Assembly: GCA_944548615.1 (NCBI GenBank)
Contig: OX155951.1
Location: 24,066,692 to 24,130,691 of the forward strand
Direction of reading: 5' to 3'
Length of the DNA stretch: 64,000 bases
Origin: Micropterix aruncella
Lineage: Eukaryota > Arthropoda > Insecta > Lepidoptera > Micropterigidae
This document shows, piece by piece, positions 24,811 through 36,362 of this stretch. The translations under genes and the position numbers were made by a program. Numbering within the stretch: position 1 is the stretch's first letter; every line of letters begins with the position of its first letter. Under the pieces are notes generated by a model. The model had not been told where the DNA came from. It saw only the letters and a program-made list of their open reading frames with translations, and did no database searches.

Positions 24811-26214
24811 AATATTTGTTGTTTAGGTATACCTAAATTTAATATTATTACGCTTCATTATTTTGGAGACATCTTCTGTCTTCCATCTTCTTAAATTTAT
24901 CATAATAATATACAAGGATAATACAGCAAGTTACTAAAACTACCTTCTTTTATATTAAGCCTAGTTTAGTACAGGCGAGGCCTAGTAAGGATGGCTTTGA
25001 ATTTAAAAATATATGTTTAATTATAGATTAATAAAGAATTTTGAATTTTAATTTGAATTTGAATTTAGTGTACTGCATTTTCTCAATCAATTAAATAAAC
25101 AGCCCCCCCCCCCTGGTATAAGGATTTTCTGTATCACCAAACGTAGGTTGTGTAAGTGAATGTCACGAGCGGGAGGAAGACAGCCGACTCGCAGTCGTGC
25201 CCATTTTTGAATAAAATAATACACGCACAAAATACACCCGGGTCGATGTTATATATTTCCACGGCAGCCGGCATTGTCAATCAATCAACGTTGGGCATTT
25301 TTTTCATTAATTGACGTCCAAACAATGAATAGGAATAAATCTTTCGTTTGTCGTTAGTTCGTCGCGATCCGCGGAGGAGGACGACACGCGATGGAGAGGA
25401 CGACTTCGCGACGGGACTGCGGGCCTGCTCACTTGACCCGAGCCGAGCAAAAAGCCTTGCCAAATATGAATAACGCAACCGGCACGCTGTGAGTTTGATG
25501 CATTGCTCGGATCGATTGAGCATTGGACGTTTCATCTCATCTCAAGGAAGACGGCGCTGGAAGACCTGTCGGAATCTGCGGCTGCAGTTATTCGTTCGCA
25601 ACTATCTTACTATTACAACTTTTTTATATGTCTCCAGTTTAGGTAGTATAATGCAATTACATAATTCTAGAAATACCTACTTCCCTATATTCTAAGTCAT
25701 TGCAATCATTGTGATTTCGGCGCATACAGTTGATGGAAAATTAAAGCATGTATAGAAAACTTTTCCATTTTTTTGGAATCTACCTTGCGCTGGCTCCGTC
25801 ACTGCCAAAATAACAACATTTGGGTATATCATCCCTAGGTGTAACAACGATTTTGGTGCCAATTCGTTATTGGCACGTACTATGCATACATAAAATATAG
25901 GCTTTAATGAAAGTGTCTTGTACAACCGGTCCTTCGATTAGGAGGCTCGTAAAAAGCTGGAGTTCAAATCAGATTGAATTGAGTTAGCATCCCACATTCA
26001 TCCCGGACACAAACACACATACACACACATTTGTATTTTCCATTAAACAGACATACACAAATACCCATTAATCAAAACCCACATCACACACATAGCCTAC
26101 TTCCTTATAAACCAAAAAATCTTTTCTGTTTTCTTTGTAACGTGTAGCATATTTTGTATTCCTTTTTATAATATAGTAAATAAAACACTAATGGCTTTGC
26201 TATTAATTTACAGG
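24811..26214. other. Intergenic DNA with a GC-richer patch
   Basis: 25140-25600 is GC-richer than its flanks and non-repetitive; overlapping frames on both strands lack domains. A run of C lies near 25102. No gene supported. Confidence 0.4.
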
Positions 26215-27272
26215 TGAGTTTTAATTAACTGGCATCTTTGAAGGGGGTGAATCAGTATGAGAAAGTAGGCAACTTATAATAACAAATTGTAGGAAGAAAA
26301 AAAATCTTTTTAAAATTTGAAAAGTTTTAGAAAAATTGTATAAAAAACGTTAAGCACTATGCGCCATCTAGTGGTAAGTAATATATCGTCATCTAAGAAT
26401 ATTAATATGCTAACTCCATTTTTGCCGTAAATACGTTTTTAGTATCGACAGAAAGAGAAAGAAAAACTCTACAAAATCGTCATACATGCTAACTACTTCT
26501 AACATACGATAATACCACTTTTGAGCATCAATAATATCTGCCAACTCCACGGATGTCAAATTTACCCACGTAAAATTTAGCTAACTCACTCATTCGGCGC
26601 CATTTTGTAGGCGAGTAAGCAGCTCCCAAGTCACGCGGCGTATTGAATTAACTTTTAATGAATAATTGAATTACCTTTTCGTTTTTTCTTTTCTTGATAT
26701 TACTAAAATAGTATTAACATTTCAAAAAACACAATATTTTATCTCTCTCTATTTTAGTTCTTTTTTTGCCATCGAAAATACAAATTTTAGTACCGGGGTC
26801 GAGCGGGGCCGAGCGGGGCCGAGCGGGGCCGAGCGGAGCCGAGCGGGGGCGAGCAGGGCCCAGCTGAGCCTAGCGGAGCCGAGCGGAGACTAGCGGAGCT
26901 GAGCGGAGACGAGCGGAGACGAGCGGAGCCGAGCGGGGCCGAGCTATGCCGAGCCTGACCTGACATGAAATGACCTACCCTCAAATTTGAAAATTCAAAT
27001 TTCATGCCAGATCCTACCGGTTATTTCATAAGGTTGCACCAGAAATATTTAAAAAAATATCTGACAAAACATCGCTAATATTGTTTATTAGCGTTATTTC
27101 ACCTATCGCTAGATGGCGCAGCGCGCTCAACGCTTGTTAAACGTTTATTCAACAGTCAATTTCTTCAAATTTACAAAAAAAAATACACATTTTTTTTGTA
27201 TTTAAAAAAAAAAGTTGCATACCTGCTCGTACTGATTCGTCTCCTTCAAGGATGCCGGCTAATTAAAACTCA
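26215..27272. mobile_element. MITE family C, copy 2, interrupted
   Basis: Left end tgagttttaattaactggca and right end caaggatgccggctaattaa match copy 1. The interior is interrupted after gcgccatctagtgg (about 26380) and resumes near 27095 with gctagatggcgcagcgcgc. The intervening ~700 bp include the 10-bp GC-rich minisatellite, so another element or expansion split this copy. Confidence 0.75.
26796..26965. repeat. 10-bp GC-rich minisatellite
   Basis: About 16 units of cgagcggggc or variants (cgagcggagc, ctagcggaga). Frames on both strands are low-complexity repeats (for example GAERGRAG) and not genes. It stands out strongly in AT-rich DNA. Confidence 0.95.
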
Positions 27273-28581
27273 CTCCTTTTTTTTTTGTGATGCTTATGAG
27301 GTTGTACGTTTTTATTCAATAAAAAGTAAAATACATAAATAAACATCCCTATATGCGACGTTTTATCCAGCTCATAAGTGACAATTTGCAATATGACGAA
27401 GTACACCGGTTGTCGCATAAACGTGCCGCGCTGACTGGTGACAAGGACGCCGGACGGCGTCGTCGTCTTTTGATGTCTATTCCCGTAGGCAGCGCGGCTG
27501 GTTGTTTACGGGCACTCACGGGGACCCCTTACTCCGTAGACGGGGCCCCCTAATAACTCTATCCTCTTACACTGCGCTTCCTTAAGCAGACGTCGCGGCG
27601 GCGCTGATCGCCTGACAGCCTTCAAAAGCCGCCGACGACCGAGCCCTAAGTAATGTCTCACGTGACTCATTCTCTCCCAGTCTTTTTGTATCTACTCACT
27701 CGCACAGTCGTATCCACTCGCATTGAATGAAAAAGTTACTTAGTATGGAAATAGACCCAGCGGCGTCAAAAAAGACTTCATATTTTGCAAGGCGGCCTTG
27801 TCACTGGTCGATCATTCAGCAGTGCACAAAAAGCACAATAATAACTATGAATCGTTAATATGTCGAATTCCCACAACAATGACGTAGGTTAGTTAAAATA
27901 TCCCTTATAAAAAAAAATGCAGTAGCAAAGTCAGGTCATATTAAAATCCCTATGATGTAGATATGTTAGGATAGAATGCATGCGTTTATGGTGCCCTGGG
28001 CTAATATTACTTGGGGGCCTGTCTAATTAATTAACTAATTGCCATTTTGTCAAAAAACTGTTTTCGATAATGATGTATAGGTACACAATATAAAAAAAGA
28101 AGAAAATACAATATTTAAGCTGAGCCCCTTATACTCAAAAATTTTACCACTGCAATAACCCGCTTTGGGACGTTGTGATAATATTCTGTTTCTTTCATCA
28201 GTTGCTCCTGAAGTTGCTTGTCTAAAACTATTTTATTTTCGTGTCAACCAAAGTAACATTGAATTCTGACGTTCATTAGAATTTTCGTGATTTTCTAAAC
28301 AAGTTCTTCTGTGTTTCTAATCAGTAAATCTGATTAGAAAGTGTATTGAGAAGGAGTTTTAGAAAAAAGTTTGTAAGGCGAACAAAAAATACTACCAACA
28401 CTGGTTGAATAACATAACCATGACCTTTTCAGTAATTGTCAATTTTTTCATTTTCATTACGAAATACCTATGTAAAAGTGATCTGTTTTGTTCTTTGTTG
28501 AATCCTAATATATATTTTTCCGATATTTATTTTGAGAGTCAGTCATTTCATGTGAGAGGAGTCATTTCATGAATAAAGTTA
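27273..28581. other. Intergenic DNA
   Basis: 27350-27660 is GC-richer with CpG; the remainder is AT-rich. No gene or repeat recognised. Confidence 0.4.
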
Positions 28582-28943
28582 TTATTTAGCAATACTGGCC
28601 ACAAGCTCAACATATTTCCCTAACTCAAACTCAATATTTTCTAAATTTCTATCCGCCTCGGTATTACTGTTCCATTGCTGAACAACAGTATCGTTCTCAG
28701 AAGGATCAGATGGTTGCTGGTAGACAAGATCTTGCACATTTTCATTACTGGATTTTTTTTCTTGGTATTGCGATTTCCCGCTGCCTTCGGTTAGATTATC
28801 TTCGGATAAGGTCTCTTGCTTTTTGCTTGTTAATGGATTTGTAAAAAAGTTTTAATTTTTGCCCTTTTATTCCTTTTTTTCTCTCGATTTAATTGTAATT
28901 TTCGTTTTTCAGCTCCACTTTTATATTTTCCAGCAATAGACAT
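28582..28943 (-). pseudogene. hAT (ZMYM1-like) transposase N-terminus, one frameshift
   Basis: From ATG 28943 the minus strand reads MSIAGKYKSGAEKRKLQL, then basic residues and AKIKTFL. Reading then continues, after one missing base in a T run near 28845, as TNPLTSKKQETLSEDN and on to ELGKYVELVASIAK with a stop at 28584-28582. The basic S-G-A-x-K-R-K opening followed by a K..FF motif and an acidic tail is how ZMYM1-like hAT transposases begin. No BED/TTF finger or catalytic domain follows. It is a fragment or first exon of a dead copy. The hAT C-terminus at 29932-30165 lies on the wrong side to belong to it. Confidence 0.55.
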
Positions 28944-29499
28944 GTTGTAAAATAGGATTTTGATATTTTTCTGAAAATAAATAAAGAACTTGATATTTTT
29001 TTCTGTCCACAATTGACCGAAAAATCGGTGAAAATACATTAAAAAAACATACCTCCTCGTTTTTTGAAGTCGGTCAAAAAGCAAGAAATATTATATAAGT
29101 TTATAACTGGCTTTGCTGATTACTTTCAAGTATATAAAGTGAAATAAGAAAAAGGTCAGGTCTTTATTACTTTTAACGTATTAGTAAACTAAACACGAAT
29201 AAACACAGTACACTATAAACTATAACATTTAGCCAGTTTGTCACTTTGAATACACAGTACAGAAAAGCGCAAAAAACAAAATTTGTCGCTAGCGGTTCGC
29301 CTCATCCGCCGAGAAATTGATACATGAAGCTTGTTCGCTGCGAAGGACTGCGTTTGCGAGAAAACACACTGGAAACAAGCGGCGGGGAATCCCCCGGAAT
29401 AGATGCGAGAATTTGATCTCAGGGTTGCCAACCTTATGATAGGATTTTTTTTAATTTGAAATTTTGTTGGTAATTCACAATATTGTCCATTGTTTTCAA
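28944..29499. other. AT-rich intergenic DNA
   Basis: Nothing recognised. Confidence 0.45.
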
Positions 29500-29573
29500 T
29501 GGAGGATGGGGCCCTTTATATCCACGGGGCCCTGGGCTGCAGCCCAAAAAGCCCTTATATAGACCCGCCCCTG
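29500..29573. mobile_element. hAT-like terminal fragment
   Basis: Ends with agacccgcccctg, inverse of the CAGGGGCGGG start seen in many hAT elements, and carries a GC-rich palindrome gggctgcagccc. The other end is not found. Confidence 0.35.
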
Positions 29574-29575
29574 CT

Positions 29576-29661
29576 TCAGTATACCTCCGTCCTCCCGACT
29601 GGTTTCGGGTCCGAAGTCGCTTACGCAACCTCTACCTGTTGTATTACAGCGGTAATTCATA
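29576..29661 (+). repeat. Family A fragment
   Basis: Matches 46605-46690: atacctccgtcctcccgact, gggtccgaagtcgcttacgc, cctctacctg and cagcggtaattca. It is cut on the right by the hAT element starting at 29670. Confidence 0.75.
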
Positions 29662-29669
29662 TCATTAGC

Positions 29670-30247
29670 CAGTGGCGGCGCTAGACCACACTTGGACGTC
29701 GGCGAAATTAGGTTCGCGAGGCCTTTTTTATTTCCCGGTCAAAAAGAAAACGTTAGATTACATGAGCCAAATTATAGTGAAACTAATATATGAGTAAACG
29801 AGTTTTATTGCTAATCAAATGATGTTAAAAATTACACAAATAGAAATTAAAATAGACGAACTTTTCGGCTTTTGGCCTCACTGAACTTTTTCAGGATTAC
29901 GTCATAGCTAATACTAGCCGCTATTTCAGCTTCAATTTGATAGAATTGATAACGCAGATAGTCTCTCTTGGGTCATCGTGCTTCTCAAGTAGGTCTTAAT
30001 CAATTTTAACTTTGAGAAGCTTCTCTCAGCGGAAGCTGTACTAACGGGAACTGTGCGCATGATTCTAATTGCTATGTAAACATTTGGATATATTTGGTCC
30101 AAAATATTTTCAAAAATGTACTGAATGAGTTGTTTCGCGTCGTTGACCGAGTCAAGTGAATTCACTTTTAAAAAACTTTTGCGAGGTCCCCTCAGGTGCG
30201 AGGCCGTCGGCGGTCGCCGACGTCGCCGACGCCTAGCGCCGCCACTG
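29670..30247 (-). mobile_element. Internally deleted hAT element with 8-bp target duplication
   Basis: The 578-bp element starts CAGTGGCGGCGCTAG and ends in its exact inverse CTAGCGCCGCCACTG. Both sides are flanked by TCATTAGC (29662-29669 and 30248-30255), the 8-bp duplication expected of hAT insertion. Inside is the C-terminal end of the transposase on the minus strand. The rest of the gene is missing, so the copy could move only with help. Confidence 0.95.
29932..30165 (-). pseudogene. hAT transposase C-terminal dimerisation domain
   Basis: The frame gives FENILDQIYPNVYIAIRIM, then VPVSTASAERSFSKLKLIKT, then YLRSTMTQERLSALSIL. P.....A.R....IPV..ASAERSFS.LK is the hAT C-terminal (Dimer_Tnp_hAT) signature. 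About 75 residues remain of a protein normally 600-800 residues long. The RNase-H catalytic core and zinc finger are absent because of the internal deletion. Confidence 0.9.
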
Positions 30248-30255
30248 TCATTAGC

Positions 30256-30661
30256 CTAGGCCTATGTTTTCAATCTCACATTTTGAAACAGGTATCTATT
30301 CCTATAAAAAATCAACTTGGGTGGCATAAGCCAGCGATGCGATAATATTAATTTAGTTGATTCATTTTCATTATAATTGCCCCATCCCCGTAACTCGGAG
30401 CGGAACGTCGCTCTCTCATTAGGAAAACTTTGGCGGGACTGCGGAATATATATCTTCGTTTCCGATCGGTTAAAATACGCGGTGCCAAAAAGAATAACGT
30501 CTATGTTCTGCGGTTAATAAGACGCAACGATATCATTACAAATGCTACTTTTATTATTATGCAAGTTGTAATTTGGTAGAAGATGGCAGGTGTTAAAAAG
30601 TGTGTACATATGCAGTATTGCGATCAGTCCCGATCTTTGTTTATATAGTTGTTAAAGCGAC
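30256..30661. other. Intergenic DNA
   Basis: Nothing recognised; 30380-30500 is GC-richer. Confidence 0.4.
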
Positions 30662-30900
30662 CAAGTCCAATTAATACCATTAAATACCAAAATTCTTAGA
30701 CAATAAATATCTTAAGTCCAATTAATCACATTCTTAGATGATAATTATCTTAAGTTAAATTATAACATTCTTAGACGTTAATTATCTTAAGTCCAAGTAA
30801 TAACATTCTTAGACGATAATTGTCTTATGTCCAATTAATAACATTCTTAGACGATAATTATATTAAGTCCAATTAATAATATTCTTAGACGATAGTACTG
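30662..30900. repeat. 38-bp tandem repeat
   Basis: About six units of aagtccaattaataacatt followed by cttagacgataattatctt. The first unit is diverged and the last runs out near 30900. Confidence 0.9.
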
Positions 30901-31059
30901 CGAGTTAAATTGAAATATCCTCTTATAAATCAAGTGAGGATTCCAGCTTCATTTCTATATCCTTAAATAAACCTGAAATATATCACAATATTGTTTGGGT
31001 ACCATATTTAAAAAGCTTAAGAGTAAAAACACATTTATAAAAACAAGCTTTTATTAAAA

Positions 31060-31600
31060 TACTCTGTCCAAAGCCAACCCTGGTTGCAGCAGCCATGCCA
31101 AAGTGGAACTTAGAACGGGTTATCATAATTGACATAGAATACAGAATTTCGTGTTTGTGCTGTTGACCGTTGAGGAGTCCCCTCGTTGGAAGCCAACTCT
31201 GTGTACAGCAGGCCTGCCGCGGTGAAATTTAGATCGGGCTATCATAATTGAATGCGTGTACAAAATTTCGTTACTGTGCTGTTGACCGTAGAGGAGTCCC
31301 CTCGTCGGGAGCCAACCTTGGGTGCAGCAGCCATGTCATAGTAAAATTTAGAACGGGCGATCATGATTGATTACGTATACAAAATTGTGAATTTGTGCCG
31401 TTGACCGTGGAAAAGTAGCCTCGTCGGCTACCATCCTGCTTGTAGAATCAGGTCATGCTCACCATAAAAAATGCAATTTCATAATAACTGAAAGAACATG
31501 TAAAATTTCAACCTAATGAGATAAGAGGAAGTGGTTTTAGTTCAGCTTGCAAAATTTGACCCAAACAAACATACATACATACTAACTAACATACACTGGA
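31060..31600 (+). repeat. Dispersed repeat D, copy 1, with 119-bp subunits
   Basis: gccaaccc/gccaactct recurs at 31073, 31192 and 31311, a 119-bp period, each unit carrying gaacgggctatcataattga and gctgttgaccgtggag-type text. A unique tail follows (tgtaaaatttcaacc, gaagtggttttagttcagct). The same order is seen at 58725-59130. Noncoding; possibly the 3' region of a retroelement. Confidence 0.8.
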
Positions 31601-32261
31601 AGGTAAATAAACGAGACGAGAACAGCCAAAGAGAGTATGTAATAGTGTCTGATGCCATAAAGCCAGAATAAGTTAATTAAATGAAGAAAAATTCCCAAAC
31701 ACAACATGAAAATAATTGTATTTTTTATCGCAAACATCAAATTACTTATTCCTCATCAACCACCTTTTTCATTGTCAGTGTAAGCTAAAGCCTCAGTCTA
31801 CTCTAGGGCCGTCTATGTCTTCCATATCCATTTTCTGACACCAAACTTCATGGGTTTACAGTAGTTGCACACAGGTACATATGTATGTATGTACAGACTT
31901 ACGAAATTATTACACACTTCCGAATTATCTCAAAAAAAGAGGGATTATGCGAGCCATATTCACAATTGTCTAGCCATATTCACAACTACCTACTTCACAA
32001 TTGTCATCTTCACAATTCATAGCCCATGTACAGTAAAGACCAAATATATTATAACCTGTGAACATCAGTGAAATTCTTCATGGGATCATTGAGTCTAAAA
32101 ACATTATAGCTAAGTACAATCCTCCACAATCAGCCACAATATTATTGTTGTAATATTTAAATATATTTAATAAATATATTAAATATATTTAATATATGTA
32201 ATATTAAATATATAGATTTTGAATACATGATTTGCTGTCTGATTTTTATTTATATATTAAT
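31601..32261. other. AT-rich intergenic DNA
   Basis: Short direct repeats (tcacaattgtc, atattcacaa) near 31960-32010; otherwise nothing recognised. Confidence 0.4.
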
Positions 32262-33028
32262 TGCCAATTTCGGTTTTGAATATAAAGCGAAAGTTATCAT
32301 CGTTTCGAACACTTTTATAGTGCTTGACTCACTCCATACTGCGTATTCTTGAGCCCGTAACAAAACAGAGAGGCAGCCAATGAAACATCTCAAAATAACG
32401 CCGCTATCTGAATTACCATATTTCTGCAACAAAGTCGTTAGAACATGAGAAGTTTTCGAAAACTGCTTCCTCAAAACAGGCTGCGGTACAGATTGCATAC
32501 CCATAGAGAGTAGAGATAATGTCACTGCCATTCCATCATCTGTATTCGTGGCTTTCAATGTCTCAACCAATGCAGCGAAATAAGCTGTATTCGACTTCCG
32601 TAACAGCTGCGAGAACCGCTAGCATTTCCTTATGAAGGGCGTTATTTAAATTAAATCTTGTCAGCAACTTGCTAAAACTGACTTTACTACACGAGCTATA
32701 ACAGGTGCGAACGTTTGAAACGTTTTAAAAGTAGATCCGGTCATCTGCGACTCGAATCAAATTGCTCATTTGCCTCTATCGCCATATTTCCCAGGTCCTA
32801 CGAAATAGCGAGCTCATTTTCCGAATTAAGAGAGCCCCCCATCGTTACTGCATTGTGCATTTGAAGAGCCTTCTGTGTTAGTTTGCTGTTACAAAGATTC
32901 TCTTGAAAAAACCGCGACTTGGCCATATTTCGGTACTTCCGCACGGTCGGGTTCGAGCTCGACGATTGTCGCTTGCGCCATCGTTTTCCTTTCGTCTGTC
33001 CCTTTATTTTGGATCGAAACTTTCCCAT
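32262..33028 (-). pseudogene. RRP12-like ribosome-biogenesis protein, 5' part, frameshifted
   Basis: From ATG 33028 the minus strand reads MGKFRSKIKGQTKGKRWRK, then QSSSSNPTVRKYRNMAKSRF and so on to ENELAIS and a stop (TAG) near 32800. Pieces continue in changing frames: TGSTFKTFQTFAP, FNLNNALHKEMLAVLAAVTE, then from about 32575 VETLKATNTDDGMAVTLSLL, VPQPVLRKQFSKTSHVLTTL and KVFETMITFALYSKPK. This is the N-terminal HEAT-repeat region of RRP12, a ~1,200-residue nucleolar factor for 40S and 60S subunit export. There is no intron, one premature stop and at least two frameshifts, and the frame ends abruptly. It is best read as a decayed retrocopy that kept 5' UTR but lost its 3' part. Confidence 0.85.
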
Positions 33029-33476
33029 TTTCACGATTTGCGCCTTTTAAAATTGCAGAAATATCCAGCGGGCCAGCAAAACAAACGCCAACAAGCGCGA
33101 TCCGGACTGCTGTTATCGTTTCCGATTAACACCATTTTTTTTACTTAAAAGTGTTTGTTATTCATTTGTCGCATTAACGCTTTATTCATATAGCGATAAA
33201 ATTACATATATCTTGAAAACGATTGAATACCATGCTCTGTTTGGAGACGACAAAACGACGACATTTTCTTTTTGCCCAGAGGTTGGCATTTGTAAGATTG
33301 CTGCAAAAGTTCGGAGGCACCGGCATTATTCGCATTATAAACGGGCCCGGTCGCCGCTGAGAAAATTGACATCCAAATCAGATTAGTCCAATCAATTGAA
33401 ATTTATGAAGCACCCGAAGGCGAGCGGGCGGACGACGCGACGGTAGCATTGAGAAGCCCTCGGTCTGGCCTCAAAC
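33029..33476. other. Retrocopy 5' flank and GC-richer DNA
   Basis: 33029 to about 33150 may be 5' UTR of the RRP12 copy. Beyond that, 33290-33470 is GC-richer and non-repetitive without a recognised gene. Confidence 0.4.
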
Positions 33477-33546
33477 CTTCCCCCTCCCGCCCTCCCTCCC
33501 CCTCTTTCTCGACTCCCTCCACCTTCCCTCCGCTGCTCTCCTCCAC
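33477..33546. repeat. Homopyrimidine tract
   Basis: Nearly pure C/T on the plus strand (cttccccctcccgccctccc and following, broken only by a few purines). Such tracts can form triplex DNA; no coding claim is made. Confidence 0.8.
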
Positions 33547-34023
33547 AGCCACTCCTATAAATATGGCCAGCGTATAAGGAATATTTATCGTCAGCAAAAA
33601 AGCGAGATTCCGCTGACAGGAAGATTCAAGGATCTGTTTTTGTGGTAAAGTTTTTGCTGAGGCACACATAAATACCTGTAGCATGAGTGAGTAGGTATAA
33701 AATGATTAAAAACAGCAGCAATGAGCGATGACATACCGCTTCGGTCGAACTATGAATGCCTTAGATGTTTATTAATTTATCGTTGATATGCAAAACATTC
33801 ATTTCAGCAAATCATTAGTCGATGCTTATGCATCGACTCGTGCTTTTGCACCTAGCTGTTTTCATTCTATAGTCGAGTCAATAATGCTTAAGAAGTGGCT
33901 CAAGCCGATTATCCCATATACCATGCTTGAGCAATGCTCTACAATGTCAAACACGTCCAACATATTTTTCTTTCTTTCGCCATTTTTATCAACTGTCTTT
34001 CTTCTTTTTAAAGTGCTATCTCC
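33547..34023. other. Intergenic DNA
   Basis: Nothing recognised apart from the 3' flank of the LINE relic that follows. Confidence 0.4.
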
Positions 34024-34530
34024 TATCGAAGGTCAGCGGTCATTATGGCCACTTGGTCCCGTGATGTTGCGGCGCACAACAACTCGGTGGTGCTTGAGCG
34101 ACTTTTTGTAGCAAGTGGATTCTTCTTCGGCCAAGTCTTAGGCGGCCTTTTATCATTACTTACATGATTAATTGGAGAAAGTGGTATTTGTTACCACGCA
34201 TTATGTGGCCCATGTATTGCAATTTCCTTCTCTTTATGGTCTTCAGTAATTCCAATCCTTTGTGCATTCTTTGCAGCACCGTCTCATTTCTGACTATCCG
34301 TCCAAGATATTTTCAGTATTCTCCAGTTAATTCACATTTTAGAAGCTTCTAACCTTTTACGCAAAGTCTGGGTTAGTGTCCACGCTTCTACTCCACACAG
34401 GTGGACGAAAATATGTAACACCGCACCAGGCGGAGTTTGAGACTACGGTTGTCGAAGAGGTGGCTGTTTTTGATAAACGCAGCTGTAGCTTGTTAGATGT
34501 GACATCTGACTTCCAACTGTCCGCTTTTGA
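34024..34530 (-). pseudogene. Endonuclease/reverse-transcriptase LINE, C-terminal relic
   Basis: Minus-strand pieces in several frames: ATAAFIKNSHLFDNRSLKLR, LRLVRCYIFSS, WRILKISWTD, then RNETVLQRMHKGLELLKTIK, RRKLQYMGHIMRGNKYHFLQ, and STTELLCAATSRDQVAIMTA ending DLR-stop. This is the familiar C-terminal order of insect endonuclease/RT LINEs (RISWTD.VRNE, LQY.GH.MR, then IAMM.A.LR). At least three frameshifts and two stops show it is dead. The polymerase core upstream is missing. Confidence 0.85.
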
Positions 34531-36179
34531 TTATTCAATTTGTTTTGCCATTGAATTGGAAATTTTTGTGGACAGTTTAACGACTTGATCTGATTTGAAA
34601 ATCATTTATTTTTGTTGCCTGTCAAAACATCTCTGTGTATTTTGTTCTTTAAAATAAGCGATTTTTAGGCTACTTTTACTGAAAACGCATAACACATTTA
34701 ACTGCCAATATGAATAACGTTGCTGGCAAAAGAAAAATATAACACATTTAACTGCCAACATGAATAAATGATAAAGCAAAATGGCGACAAGCGAAAAAAC
34801 ACAACTTTTTTTAATGACAGGAAATAAATTAAACTGTGAAATTTAGCTAATATTTTGAAAGAAAAGACACCCATCAAAAAATAAAAACAATCGTATTTTA
34901 TAAAAGACATTTTACCGAAATATGAAAGGTTAATAATTTAGTTGTGGGCATTATAGGAAAGGGAAATTTAGTATGTTTAGTAGCCAATACTTTTATGTGT
35001 ATTGCCAGAAAGAATATTGACGGGTTGAGCACTTAGAAAGTCGGCTATCTATTGAACACAATTGATGCTTAAGTTAGCTTTAGCAATGACTATATGTAGA
35101 TTCGGGTGTGAGCTAGCCGATAGTGCATTTGAAATCTCAAAATATCATTATAACGGAATTCTGGTGTTGGCAAACTTAGTTAATTATCAGTATTTTTTCT
35201 TGAAATGTGTGCTTTAATTTTGTTTTGTTAATAAAATTTGAAAAACTGTGCTGCAGATAAAACTGTCCTAAAATTTTCTCAAATTTGAATTTCACGGCAT
35301 GCATAGGCATCTTATAAAATACTATTATATGTACATATGTATACTTTTGATACAAGATACCACTAGCACTTAATTTCTTCCTATCACTATTTGTCATTGT
35401 CTTTATTCCAATAGCAATAAATAGTCTTAAGCTGGCCTTAAACGCACAGCTGAAACAGAAGCACGTCCGTTCGAACGAGCCACGTTCACAAAACTAATTG
35501 CGCTCTCCATACTTGGATCGAACCTCCATTATTTTTTCCTTCAGTATGCGGGAAAGCATCGGATTTTTTCTGTGATTGCTTTCGATCGTAGGACTAAATG
35601 CGGTAATAATAATAGCAATCTCTATTTTCTGTTATTGCTGGTAATGGATCAAAGGAAATAAAAAAATGAAAATAGATAAAATGCTAAATTAATCATTGCA
35701 GCGAATTGGATTCGAAGCTCCTGTAGTTATTTGATCTAGTGGACGTTGGCCAATTTCAATTGTTATTTGGAAGTCCGATATCGGAAAATCGATGGCTTTG
35801 CTTTTAAAAAAATCGTTTATCCGTTCTTGAGTTAAACATTTTATAGTAAACAACCGATTTTAAATCACTTGTATAACCCGGGAAAACCCCTCTTAAAATC
35901 TGTTTATTGATTTATATCTCTATGTATGTATATCTGTATGTATATGTATATGTAGAGATTACCTAATACGGATAATAGTTGGGATGGATCCCCTGTAGGA
36001 ATTCATGACTTTGATCTCACTTAGTAAGTAATGAAAAAATATTGTATATGTAAATATCCATGTTTTTGCAGAAAATAAAAATTTGCGGTAAACAAGAATA
36101 AACACAAATATATCATGTTATATACAATATATGGAATCCGTTGAGAATGGTATTGGGATCGAGATCAATTGGTATACAC
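34531..36179. other. AT-rich intergenic DNA
   Basis: A 28-bp direct repeat (ataacacatttaactgccaa and on) occurs at about 34688 and 34740. Nothing else recognised. Confidence 0.45.
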
Positions 36180-36362
36180 CGTGGAATTTAAATTGCGCAC
36201 AAACCTTTAAGGGGTGATTATACCTTTTAAATAGATCACAAAACTATATTTTTATTTTTGTTTTTTTTTCTATTGAAAAAAAAATCAAAAAAATACATTT
36301 TTAAAATCTTTTTAATGGGTAGAATCACCTCTTAAAGTTCTGTGCCGAATTTAAATTCCACG
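36180..36362. mobile_element. 183-bp MITE with ~55-bp inverted ends
   Basis: Left end cgtggaatttaaattgcgca, then ctttaaggggtgatta, pairs with the right end ending aatttaaattccacg. The two arms are about 80 percent identical over 55 bp, with an A/T-rich centre. No coding capacity. The arm words resemble but do not match family C. Confidence 0.8.

Noticed and set aside
26787..27005. Low-complexity frame antisense to the minisatellite
   Set aside because: Product of a 10-bp repeat.
30662..30900. CRISPR-like array
   Set aside because: The 38-bp units are contiguous without spacers, and the DNA is eukaryotic.
33403..33684. 93-codon minus-strand frame
   Set aside because: Half of it is the homopyrimidine tract translated; no domain.
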